The notes under the pieces are model-generated. The model had not been told where the DNA came from, searched no databases, and saw only the letters and a list, made by a program, of their open reading frames with translations. Of a stretch of DNA of 10,131 bases, positions 1 to 6,689 are shown piece by piece. Position 1 is the stretch's first letter, and each line of letters starts with the position of its first letter. The stretch lies in assembly GCA_003024985.2 (NCBI GenBank), contig PXIH01S0088366.1; one strand, 5' to 3'. The DNA is from Euperipatoides rowelli (lineage: Eukaryota > Onychophora > Udeonychophora > Euonychophora > Peripatopsidae). The position numbers and the translations under genes are program-made.

Positions 1-640
1 GCTGGACTATAGTCTGTTGTTGTCCGACATATTTGTATTTGTATTTGACCCAGTGCACATGATTTTAGGCTAAGCTATCAGTCTTTACGCAACCAACGGA
101 TGAGCATTGTGTAGAAGTATAAAATAATGGGCATTTACCTTAAGCATTGTTCACACAAGTCCATTTCAAATGCTAATATTATTGTTAAATTATTATGATA
201 TAATTATTTGGATATAATATTAGTTGATATTATAATTTTAATATGCAGTTTTCATTAGAAAAGGATGCATAAGATTTGTATAATACTGATAGTTAGTAAA
301 AAGACAAATAAGCTTTTTTTTAATGAATGAATAAATAAATAAAAGGAAACGATTGTTATCTTTGTGCACTCCCATTAAGTGAATGTCACAATTTAGGCTA
401 CATCTCTATTCAATATGTTCTAAAAAAAAAAAAAAAATCAATTCAAACTAAACGAATTGCACAAAAGAAATAATGTAATACAGATAATAAGTAAATAAAA
501 ACTTCATTTACGCTAGATTTTACTAACATTAATTTTCCAGTCCAAAGAACCGATATTTCTATATTTTATTATAAAATAAAACTTTTTAATGAACTTTTTC
601 TTAAGTCCAATGAAAATAGAAAGAATAGTACAAAAAAAAA
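1..640. other. AT-rich non-coding stretch with simple repeats
   Basis: I see no gene here on either strand; all frames are broken by frequent stops. It contains an (AATA)-type simple repeat at about 322-344, a run of 16 A at 422-437 and an A-run near 632-642. The first 150 bases are less AT-biased than what follows, but no ORF or repeat family is recognisable in them. Confidence 0.6.
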
Positions 641-663
641 AAGTTATGTTTTCATTAAAACAT

Positions 664-669
664 TTTATT
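664..669 (-). promoter_or_regulatory. Possible poly(A) signal for the minus-strand ORF at 781-966
   Basis: The plus strand reads TTTATT, which is AATAAA on the minus strand. It lies about 110 bases after the minus-strand stop codon. Beyond it the minus strand becomes T-rich (the A-run near 632-642 on the plus strand), as expected of a downstream U-rich element. AATAAA is common by chance in DNA this AT-rich, so it only supports the exon reading. Confidence 0.3.
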
Positions 670-780
670 ATAAAGTAAAACACAACAGCCAAATTTATAT
701 TTATACATTCAATAAAAATTTCACAAATTGAACAGTTAACTGAATCTTACATCCATTTTGCCTTTAAAATGTTTACATGG

Positions 781-966
781 TTAAACAATTAAAAGGTGAA
801 TAGGTAGTTCAAATTCTGATGAAAAGATTTTATCTTTCTCCTCTCCAGTTACATTAAACTTTACATGCACGCGAATAAAGGTCAAAGGTTGAAGCAAAAG
901 AACGAAATGGGAACAATAAAGAACAAACAACAATGTTTTAGGAAGTGCTAAATTAGAAAATAACAT
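781..966 (-). CDS. Candidate terminal exon or small ORF, unknown product
   Basis: This minus-strand ORF has 61 codons from its ATG to a TAA. I do not recognise the product. The first half is hydrophobic and could be a membrane segment (LLFVLYCSHFVLLL). The second half is polar and mixed in composition (RVHVKFNVTGEEKDKIFSSE), unlike random AT-rich translation, and holds one N-glycosylation-type NVT. Reading along the minus strand, CTAAT and then TTTAG at 948-952 look like a branch point and 3' splice acceptor, so an exon could start at 947 rather than at the ATG. A possible AATAAA follows the stop. These signs suggest the last exon of a multi-exon gene whose earlier exons lie to the right. It could also be a chance ORF or a decayed gene end. 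Confidence 0.35.
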   Translation of the reverse strand: MLFSNLALPKTLLFVLYCSHFVLLLQPLTFIRVHVKFNVTGEEKDKIFSSEFELPIHLLIV

Positions 967-1398
967 TGTTTTTAATTCAGTGTCAAAGACAAAGGATAAT
1001 TGATGTTAATCGAAGGGAATTAAAGAGATTAACTGATGAATTGGTTTCAACAAAAAAACATAAATAAAATAAAAAAAAGGAAATATCCATTAGAAGGTCA
1101 TAACCTTAATTTAACTTTGTCAAATAAGTATAAAAGTTATAAGATTTTTCTTAAGATATTGTGTATATAAAATTTAAAAACAAATTAATATTTTTTTTTT
1201 TAGAAAAATAATTTTAAATCTGAGGAACAATTTCAATCGTAAGATTAACACTTTGGCTCCTATTTCAGACCAGGGGGTATACAGTTGGATAATACTAATA
1301 TTGATAAATTATTGGATTGGAATCACCAAATCATTAGACAGATCACTTCTTTTGTTTTGCTGGCACATGGCATGATGTTTGGAAATGACACTATTTGA
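967..1398. other. AT-rich non-coding stretch
   Basis: I see no ORF of note. There are A- and T-runs near 1050-1080 and 1190-1200. If the neighbouring minus-strand exon is real, this would be the 3' part of its last intron. Confidence 0.5.
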
Positions 1399-2047
1399 TT
1401 AACCCCTTCCCATCTGACAAAAATGTTAGCTTTGTGCCAATTTATCTCCACTATTTTGATCATTTTAACCTTTTTTTTAATGTCTTACAAAATTAATAAA
1501 TTTTTATGTAAATAAGTAGTATTATATACCATTATAAAGGTAATGAAATAGTCTACAAAATGTTATATTGGAATTTTAATTTATTTTAAATTTTGTCTAT
1601 AAAAACACAGTCTACATGTTAGCATAAAAAAATGAAAAAAAAAGTTATTTTACCCCCATTTATATACTTTCTATCAATAAATCCTTTTTTTTTTTCAATT
1701 TGAAAATAAAATATTTCTAAAATATAATAAAATAAATATAATTATTTATTTGTGCATGATCTGTAAAATTGCAACAATAATTTTCTTGTTATGACAGCAG
1801 ATTGAAAAAATACAATAACTAGATCGTTTTACATTCTTATAAAATTAGATTCTAAAACGCTCATAATCTATACATTCATTATAATTTTTAAAACATTAAA
1901 ATGTAAAAAGTATTTAATTAAATGAAATATTTCTTGAAAAAAAAAAAGTAATGAAAAAATCTTTTTATGACCAATAAAAGCGTCATCCAACAAAGTGTCA
2001 CATACCATTATGACCGAAATATCGGTCATTCGAGGCTAAGTGGTTAA
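1399..2047. mobile_element. Candidate non-autonomous piggyBac-type element (TTAA-bounded)
   Basis: The left edge reads TTAACCCCTT at 1399-1408. The reverse complement of the right edge (2038-2047) reads TTAACCACTT, so the ends match at 9 of 10 positions starting from TTAA, the insertion target of piggyBac-type transposons. Each end has a small hairpin just inside it. On the right it is ATGACCGA and TCGGTCAT around a 4-base loop (2010-2029). On the left it is the weaker ACAAA and TTTGT pair (about 1418-1436). The 649-bp interior is AT-rich with no transposase ORF, as expected of a MITE. The terminal repeat is short and TTAA is frequent here, so the pairing may be coincidental. Confidence 0.4.
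2010..2029. repeat. Perfect 8-bp inverted repeat inside the right end of the TTAA element
   Basis: ATGACCGA and TCGGTCAT are exact reverse complements separated by AATA. The GC-containing arms stand out from the AT-rich surroundings. Their position 15-35 bases inside the proposed terminus fits a subterminal hairpin or transposase-binding site. Confidence 0.6.
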
Positions 2048-2109
2048 ACATAATTATTTTTTCATCCATGAAGATTTCAATCATCACAAACGTACATGAA
2101 GAGAATCAT

Positions 2110-2690
2110 AGCATATCAATCTTTTATCAGCTTTATAAATGTGGAAGTAAATGTTATCACTATGCAATCCACATAGAACATTTATTGAGTTTTTCAACAT
2201 TTGCTACTGCTTTAAAGAAGGCTATTATAATGAAGTGGATAATGGAACTTCAGTCATGGAAAATTATTAGTTTCCTTGCACTTACTAAACTTGTAAACAA
2301 GGTATTACCAAAATGAGAATCAATTGTGAATAAAATTCAATCTCATTATGGATCTGATTTGCAACAAAAGAATTGCAATAGTACATACACCAGATTTGTT
2401 TTGTGTTGCAGTTTGGTACTTAAAATATGCAACTCAAATCAAAATGACTTAAATTGAGTATTAAAACACAATTTCATTAGGCTAAAACATCACCCATGAA
2501 AACAGCATGCGCTATATGCATGTAAAGCATATAAATGATATCTTTGAGCTCCAAGTATTAAGGCATTCTAAAAGTGGAGAACCCAGCAGTCATGCCATCA
2601 TGCATTGTCATACTTAATATTTTGAGCACAAGGACATCAATATCAACATGCCTCTAGCACATGGGTGATGATTGTGTCTCGTGAAAATTT
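2110..2690 (+). pseudogene. Possible Ty1/copia-like polyprotein fossil (reverse transcriptase and RNase H scraps)
   Basis: Three pieces, in the order expected for a copia pol, resemble conserved parts of the family, each with decay. The 82-codon ORF at 2068-2316 contains FATALKKAIIMKW and then ALTKLVNK near 2200-2310; this is like the start of the copia-type RT domain, where a KW-AM motif precedes an LTKLP-NK stretch. A second piece (2360-2449) contains TPDLFCVAVWYLKYA, like the TRPD-AV-LSRY segment that ends the RT domain. A third (2588-2665) contains HKDININ, with an in-frame stop at 2615-2617, like the HID-YHF-R then D-I region near the end of RNase H. Much of the domain between pieces is missing. 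Each match is short and made by eye, so this is a hypothesis; the product is certainly not functional. Confidence 0.35.
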
Positions 2691-2739
2691 TAATCTGTGA
2701 TTTTTTCCATGTAGTTTTTACAAGGATGTTTTCTTTTAC

Positions 2740-2962
2740 TTCTGTGTATCTAATTGTCAATCATTTTTTTATTGATATTAAAGACTTCTTATTAATAAAA
2801 TGTTACATTTATTGATTATAATTATTGAGTAAAATGGCATACTGAATTATATCTAAAAACTCACATTTAGATAGTAATAATCACAAAATGTAACATTTTA
2901 TTAATAATCCATGACAATATTATCAAAAACGATTGGACAACTAGCAGGTACAAAAATCATAC
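2740..2962. mobile_element. Fold-back (long inverted repeat) element, MITE-like
   Basis: The core is a perfect 22-bp inverted repeat: 2789-2810 and 2886-2907 are exact reverse complements. Similarity continues imperfectly both ways. Outside, the left arm (CTAATTGTCAATC near 2750) pairs with a right arm whose reverse complement reads CTAGTTGTCCAATC (near 2930-2943). Inside, TTGATTATA on the left corresponds to GTGATTATT on the right. The two arms are therefore roughly 95-100 bp each around a centre of about 30 bases near 2835-2862. I could not define terminal bases or a target-site duplication. No coding capacity is visible. Confidence 0.6.
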
Positions 2963-3013
2963 ACTGCTCATGGCATGGTTCTAAGCATTCACAATAGGGT
3001 AGTTTTGGACTCT

Positions 3014-3042
3014 CTAGATGTTACCCCACAGGTAACATCTAG
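3014..3042. repeat. Perfect 12-bp hairpin
   Basis: CTAGATGTTACC (3014-3025) and GGTAACATCTAG (3031-3042) are exact reverse complements around the loop CCACA. The arm sequence GGTAACAT followed by CTAGGGGA resembles the end of the element starting at 3110 (GGGTAACATGGGGAA), so this may be a stray or rearranged copy of that terminus. Confidence 0.7.
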
Positions 3043-3477
3043 GGGATTCAAAAACATACTTAGCCTCACAGAACTTTCTAAATGTTTATATCTTGAGGTT
3101 AAGAACATGTAGGGTAACATGGGGAAAAATTCCGCACAGGGCAAAAGTCTGCATACCTGTTTTCTGATACACTGAAAATTTGTCTGACAATCACTTCTGA
3201 TTTATTATTAGTAATTTGTTACTGCCATTAACCAGATACAATTTGGTCGCATTCGGATGAATGATGTTATGTTTATTAGCTAAAAACTGTTTTTTTACAC
3301 AATATTTCAATAATTTTAGAACAATTTAAACAGTAAATACTGCTAAACTTTAAATTTAGTTTAAATTAATGATAGTGACTAAAAAGCTTACTAAATTAGT
3401 CAACATTTGGACATATTTTTGAAGCTCAACTTTAATAGCAATTTTATAAAAACTACTTTCATTTCAAAATGTGGTGG

Positions 3478-3532
3478 TGGGGTAAAGGTCCTGGGTCAAA
3501 AGACAAAAGTCCTTGTGCAGATTTTTACCCCA
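3478..3532. repeat. Internal inverted pair of the GGGGTAAA motif
   Basis: TGGGGTAAA at 3478-3486 faces TTTACCCCA at 3524-3532, with further motif copies between them (GACAAAAGTCC at 3502). The arrangement mimics the element's own ends, as if two termini had been brought face to face within the element. Confidence 0.55.
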
Positions 3533-3722
3533 TCCACTAATATATTTTTTTTTTTGATCAGTTAATTTCAGATTATATGTTTCTGTTCACCTTTTAAGAT
3601 ACTTGCTCAAAATTCATTATTTGGTGAAATGAAATTTGTACCTCTTATGAAGGAATAGGAAATTTTAATTGTGATATGTTTCAATAAAAAATTGCATCAG
3701 GACTTTTCCCCACTTCAACAGG

Positions 3723-3751
3723 ATTTATGCCCTGCTAGGTGGGGCATAAAT
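3723..3751. repeat. Perfect 10-bp hairpin within the mariner-like element
   Basis: ATTTATGCCC (3723-3732) and GGGCATAAAT (3742-3751) are exact reverse complements around a 9-base loop. Both arms are variants of the element's recurrent GGGGCAAAAGTC motif in opposite orientation. Confidence 0.65.
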
Positions 3752-4049
3752 CTTTTTTTCCTATAGTCATGAATAAATTGTAATATTAACTAGCCCTTTT
3801 GTTTTTATCATTTATATTTTTTATACGTTGTAATTTATTAACTAAAGAAGCTACCAAGTTAATTTCAAGATATTCTGAGTAAATTTATGGCAGCTAGAGC
3901 ATTTAGTTCCTTAGGTGCAGACTCTTGCCCCATCTTACCCTATGCAGACACTATGTTGATCTTCTAATATTTTTTTTCTCTCACAGAAAAGTAAGCCAGA
4001 ATTGATCGGAAAACAAAAAAATTAAAGTCAAAGTATTCCTTTATTAGAT

Positions 4050-5200
4050 TGATCAGTATAGAACAGAATCTGATCTTAATGTTAATCTGTCAAAAAAAAT
4101 GGGATCTTATCTGATGAATTTAAGGAGAGAGTATTCATATTAAAAAGAATAAAGTATTTTTGCAACATATGTTGTTTATACCGTACACTAGTGCCAAAGG
4201 TACTAGTGCCCAAAGTCAAAGAAAACTACCATGACAATTAGTGGAATTATCTCTCTCTTTCCAAAACATTATGGAAATTCAGGTCAAACTTTGAATGGAA
4301 GGTCATTCAAGATGACTTTCAAACCTATATAGCCTCTTGTGACATCTGTCAGAATAGAAGTAACCTACACTTCACACAAAAATGCCTTTACAACCTACTA
4401 GCCCCGGAATAATTCCATTCGAAAAATTATACATGGATATTATCAGACCATTGTCTACCACTAAGAAGGTAATAAGTATATTATTTTGTGGATGGACGAT
4501 TTGTCCAGATTCACAAACATGGAGGCCACTACTGTTGTGAATGAATATTTACATAATGTTTTTGCACAATATGGAGGTTCTAAGCAAATTGTAATGAATC
4601 GGGGAGCACAAATAACTAGTACAATATTCAGTTCTCAGGGCACAAAATTAAATGTCCACCACATATTGACTTCCTTTATCATCCACCCAATGGAACAGCA
4701 GAATAATCCAATTCTAAAATAATTAATGTTCTAGAAAAAAATGTTTGATTCTATCATAATTGAAATGACATTCTCCATTTGCTCTACGTGCATTAAACTC
4801 TGCAGTACACAGAACCACTAATCAATCACCTTTCTAAGTCATAGGTTCAATCCATCAACCCAGCCACAGAATTAAATCTCAAAATGCCTGTATGCTCAGA
4901 TGTTACTGCTGGTATAATAAAGGAGAGGATGTTCTTGACATGTAAACATGTTCATGAGAACTTAACTAATCCTTCCTTAAAACCTTGCTCAAAGAAATCT
5001 GGCAAATACATGCAAGCAGAACTATTATTAGACCCCACTTCATATACTGGTGCCAATCATAATTTCTTGTCATGTCACAGAGGTACTTTGTAAGTCATTT
5101 TAGTAGTTGTTTGGTTAATTTCCAAGTCAGGAACATAGACAATCTGAGAGAGGTCAAAAGCATTCAAATAGATAGTCTAAAGCCTATTACGGTACTATAG
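4050..5200 (+). pseudogene. Ty3/gypsy retrotransposon integrase fossil
   Basis: This is the 3' part of a gypsy-type pol, broken across several frames. Integrase would insert element cDNA into the genome. In order: 4050-4200 is a degraded lead-in from after RNase H; YHD (4227-4235) and CDIC (4338-4349) are remnants of the HHCC zinc finger; YMDII (4430-4444) carries the first catalytic Asp; SRFTNMEATTVVNEYL follows from about 4504; MNRGAQ (4594-4611) sits where the family has a DRG motif, so the second Asp is Asn. A Glu codon for the third site survives at 4701-4703, but in another frame. PFALRALNSAVH (about 4776-4812) and LKMPVCSDV (about 4878-4904) follow in shifted frames. A C-terminal GPY/F-like tail ends at SLKPI near 5188. 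An in-frame stop at 4239-4241 and others rule out function. No gag, RT or LTR is recognisable. Confidence 0.85.
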
Positions 5201-5990
5201 AAAGGTTTTTTTGTGATGTAGTCGACTCTATAAAAAAATTCTGAAGTTTCTAATTCCAATGAAATACAAATTAATAAAAACAGGGAAATAACCACCAGAG
5301 AGCATGACTGTCACTCCAGACTTCAGATATAATCGCTCTAAGCAATTAAAACATACATAATTCTAAAATAAAAATGTTTAAAATTAGAACCGGTAAATCC
5401 ATTATCCCCAGCCTAGAAGGCATTTCACCTAAGCACAATGCAGACTAATTTTCCATACTTCGAAAAATTGTGTTATTTAAATAACACATGATTGGGCTAC
5501 ATACCTTTATTCTTTTTTTTTTTTTTAATCATTGTGTTTTCTTAACAGTATAAAATCAGAATTTGGAACAGGATAGTTTATTGACTCACATTATCATTGG
5601 GAACTTCTAATTTGTTTTGTTTTAATGTAATATAGAATGTTTGTTTTTTTCTGTCATTTTTTTACAATGGATGTCAAATATTTATGCCAGTACTTCTTTT
5701 TACACAATTTTTGGAGATGCTACTCTTGATCTTTGAATTTTTTTTGTGAAAACCGTATATAATGTACAATAAATTTATTAATAAGATTACGAAACACTTT
5801 CAATGAAGTATGGTAAATAAAAGATTTACTTAGCATTGATTATTTTTGAAAACCAATCGACAGAGAAAACTTGTTAAATCATTTGTTTCTATTTGTCAAT
5901 AAGTAGATCTTTTTAATTTTTGTATTAGATTTTTTTTTTAATAAAGATTAAACTATAAAATATAAATAATATTTATTTTCTTTTTGCTCT
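5201..5990. other. AT-rich non-coding stretch after the integrase fossil
   Basis: No coding sequence is recognisable. The part up to about 5460 may include the retrotransposon's 3' untranslated region, but I cannot identify an LTR because no second copy is in the window. T-runs occur at about 5511-5526 and 5930-5940. Confidence 0.45.
5469..5488. repeat. Perfect 20-bp palindrome
   Basis: TGTGTTATTT is followed immediately by its exact reverse complement AAATAACACA with no spacer. The symmetry stops at the flanking bases. It could be a protein-binding dyad or chance in AT-rich DNA; nothing nearby favours a function. Confidence 0.7.
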
Positions 5991-6560
5991 GGTGGACAAT
6001 TCACTTCTTCCTTCCACCGTTCCTCTTTTAATTAGTCCTCTGTTCTTTCTGGGTATAATCCTAAAGTGTCCCATTTATACTCTTTTGTTAAATGTCAGTG
6101 TCCTTTTTCTTTCCTTTTGTTTTTGGTGGTAGTTTGGCAGCTGCTGCTGTTGTCTTCCATTTACTGTTGTTTTCCTTTTTTCTTAAGTTTGTTTCCTTTC
6201 TGTTGATAGTTTCATTTCCCTATCATCTTCTTTTCCCTTTGTTTGTTGTCCTTGATCCTTTGTTTCTAATTTCTTCTGTATGTGTGTGCTGGTGTCTCAA
6301 CCTTGGAGGAATGGGCATCTCTCTCCTCAGCCTATTTTTGCCATTTTATTGGCTCTATAGTGTCCATGTTGTATGTGGATGGTCACCACTTCAAAAAAGT
6401 TATCCAAATCAATTCTTAGTTTTTTTTTCTCTTACAGTCAACATTCTATGCTCCATTTCAAGCTGATAATTCAGATAGTTCTCCCCCCCCCCCCCTGCCT
6501 TCTCTCCTTTTGGTATACTAAACACCTCAGCTTTTTATTAAATTTGTTTTATAGAGCTCA
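5990..6560 (+). other. Pyrimidine-rich segment
   Basis: The plus strand is conspicuously T+C-rich with few A-runs, unlike the A/T-balanced DNA on both sides. It opens a 124-codon hydrophobic ORF (6092-6466), rich in Phe, Leu, Ser and Val, that looks like a compositional artefact. A run of 13 C lies at 6483-6495. On the minus strand the same stretch is A+G-rich and translates to Lys/Glu/Thr-rich pieces such as KLPPKTKGKKKD (about 6137-6102). This fits the decayed 3' half of a minus-strand gene or transposon. Confidence 0.5.
6300..6450 (-). pseudogene. Possible piggyBac-like transposase fragment
   Basis: On the minus strand one frame reads DNFF (6404-6393), then RANK (6356-6345) and ERCPF (6323-6309). 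A stop (6329-6327) lies between the last two, yet all three are in the same frame. PiggyBac-type transposases carry the second catalytic Asp in a DN(F/W)F motif, followed about 20 residues later by a G-T-(V/I)-R-x-N-(R/K) strand and often a CPL-type motif. Here the DNFF-to-RANK spacing is 12 residues, shorter than usual, so a small deletion is implied. I could not extend the match convincingly upstream or downstream. The plus-strand 124-codon hydrophobic ORF over this region (6092-6466) is probably an antisense shadow of this purine-rich minus strand. Confidence 0.35.
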
Positions 6561-6644
6561 TTAAGGTCAGTCATGAATCGACCCTTGCAATGATAATCCA
6601 TTAAATGGAATACATTTGTTTTTGGTTTTAATCTACAAACAATC

Positions 6645-6686
6645 TCTTAGATTAATCTATAAACCCTTTTATAGATTAATCTAAGA
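6645..6686. repeat. Perfect 19-bp hairpin with 4-base loop
   Basis: TCTTAGATTAATCTATAAA (6645-6663) and its exact reverse complement (6668-6686) flank the loop CCCT. Each arm contains the smaller palindrome AGATTAATCT. No transposon terminus or terminator context is visible. A transcript would form a strong stem. The lack of arm divergence suggests recent origin, recent gene conversion or selection. Confidence 0.75.
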
Positions 6687-6689
6687 TAT

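Larger units (their letters stand above)
3110..3942. mobile_element. Short mariner-like (TA-target) element with 28-bp terminal inverted repeats
   Basis: The left end at 3110-3137 begins TAGGGTAACATGGGG. The reverse complement of 3915-3942 begins TAGGGTAAGATGGGG. The two 28-mers agree at 23 positions. If the outer TA is taken as the target-site duplication, the ends begin GGGTAA, which fits Tc1/mariner-type insertion at TA. The element is 833 bp, mostly AT-rich and without a transposase ORF, so it is non-autonomous. Inside it, a motif close to TGGGGCAAAAGTC, often followed by TGCA, recurs in both orientations. I see nine copies, at about 3120, 3139, 3478 and 3502 (plus), 3515, 3694 and 3720 (minus), 3740 (plus) and 3915 (minus). 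The superfamily is inferred from TA and TIR shape only. Confidence 0.65.

Noticed and set aside
4884-5093. 69-codon ORF as a separate gene
   Set aside because: Its start (MPVCSDV) and position match the region after the catalytic core in gypsy integrases, so it is part of the retrotransposon fossil.
5201-5460. 3' LTR of the gypsy element
   Set aside because: No second copy exists in the window for comparison, and no clear TG...CA boundary with a target-site duplication could be found.
6092-6466. 124-codon plus-strand hydrophobic ORF
   Set aside because: It is almost entirely Phe, Leu, Ser and Val encoded by a T/C-rich strand, with no domain pattern, and the opposite strand holds transposase-like motifs. 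It is most likely a compositional shadow.
6373-6564. 63-codon ORF overlapping the 124-codon ORF
   Set aside because: It lies in another frame of the same pyrimidine-rich block and includes the poly-C run read as prolines; there is no support for coding.
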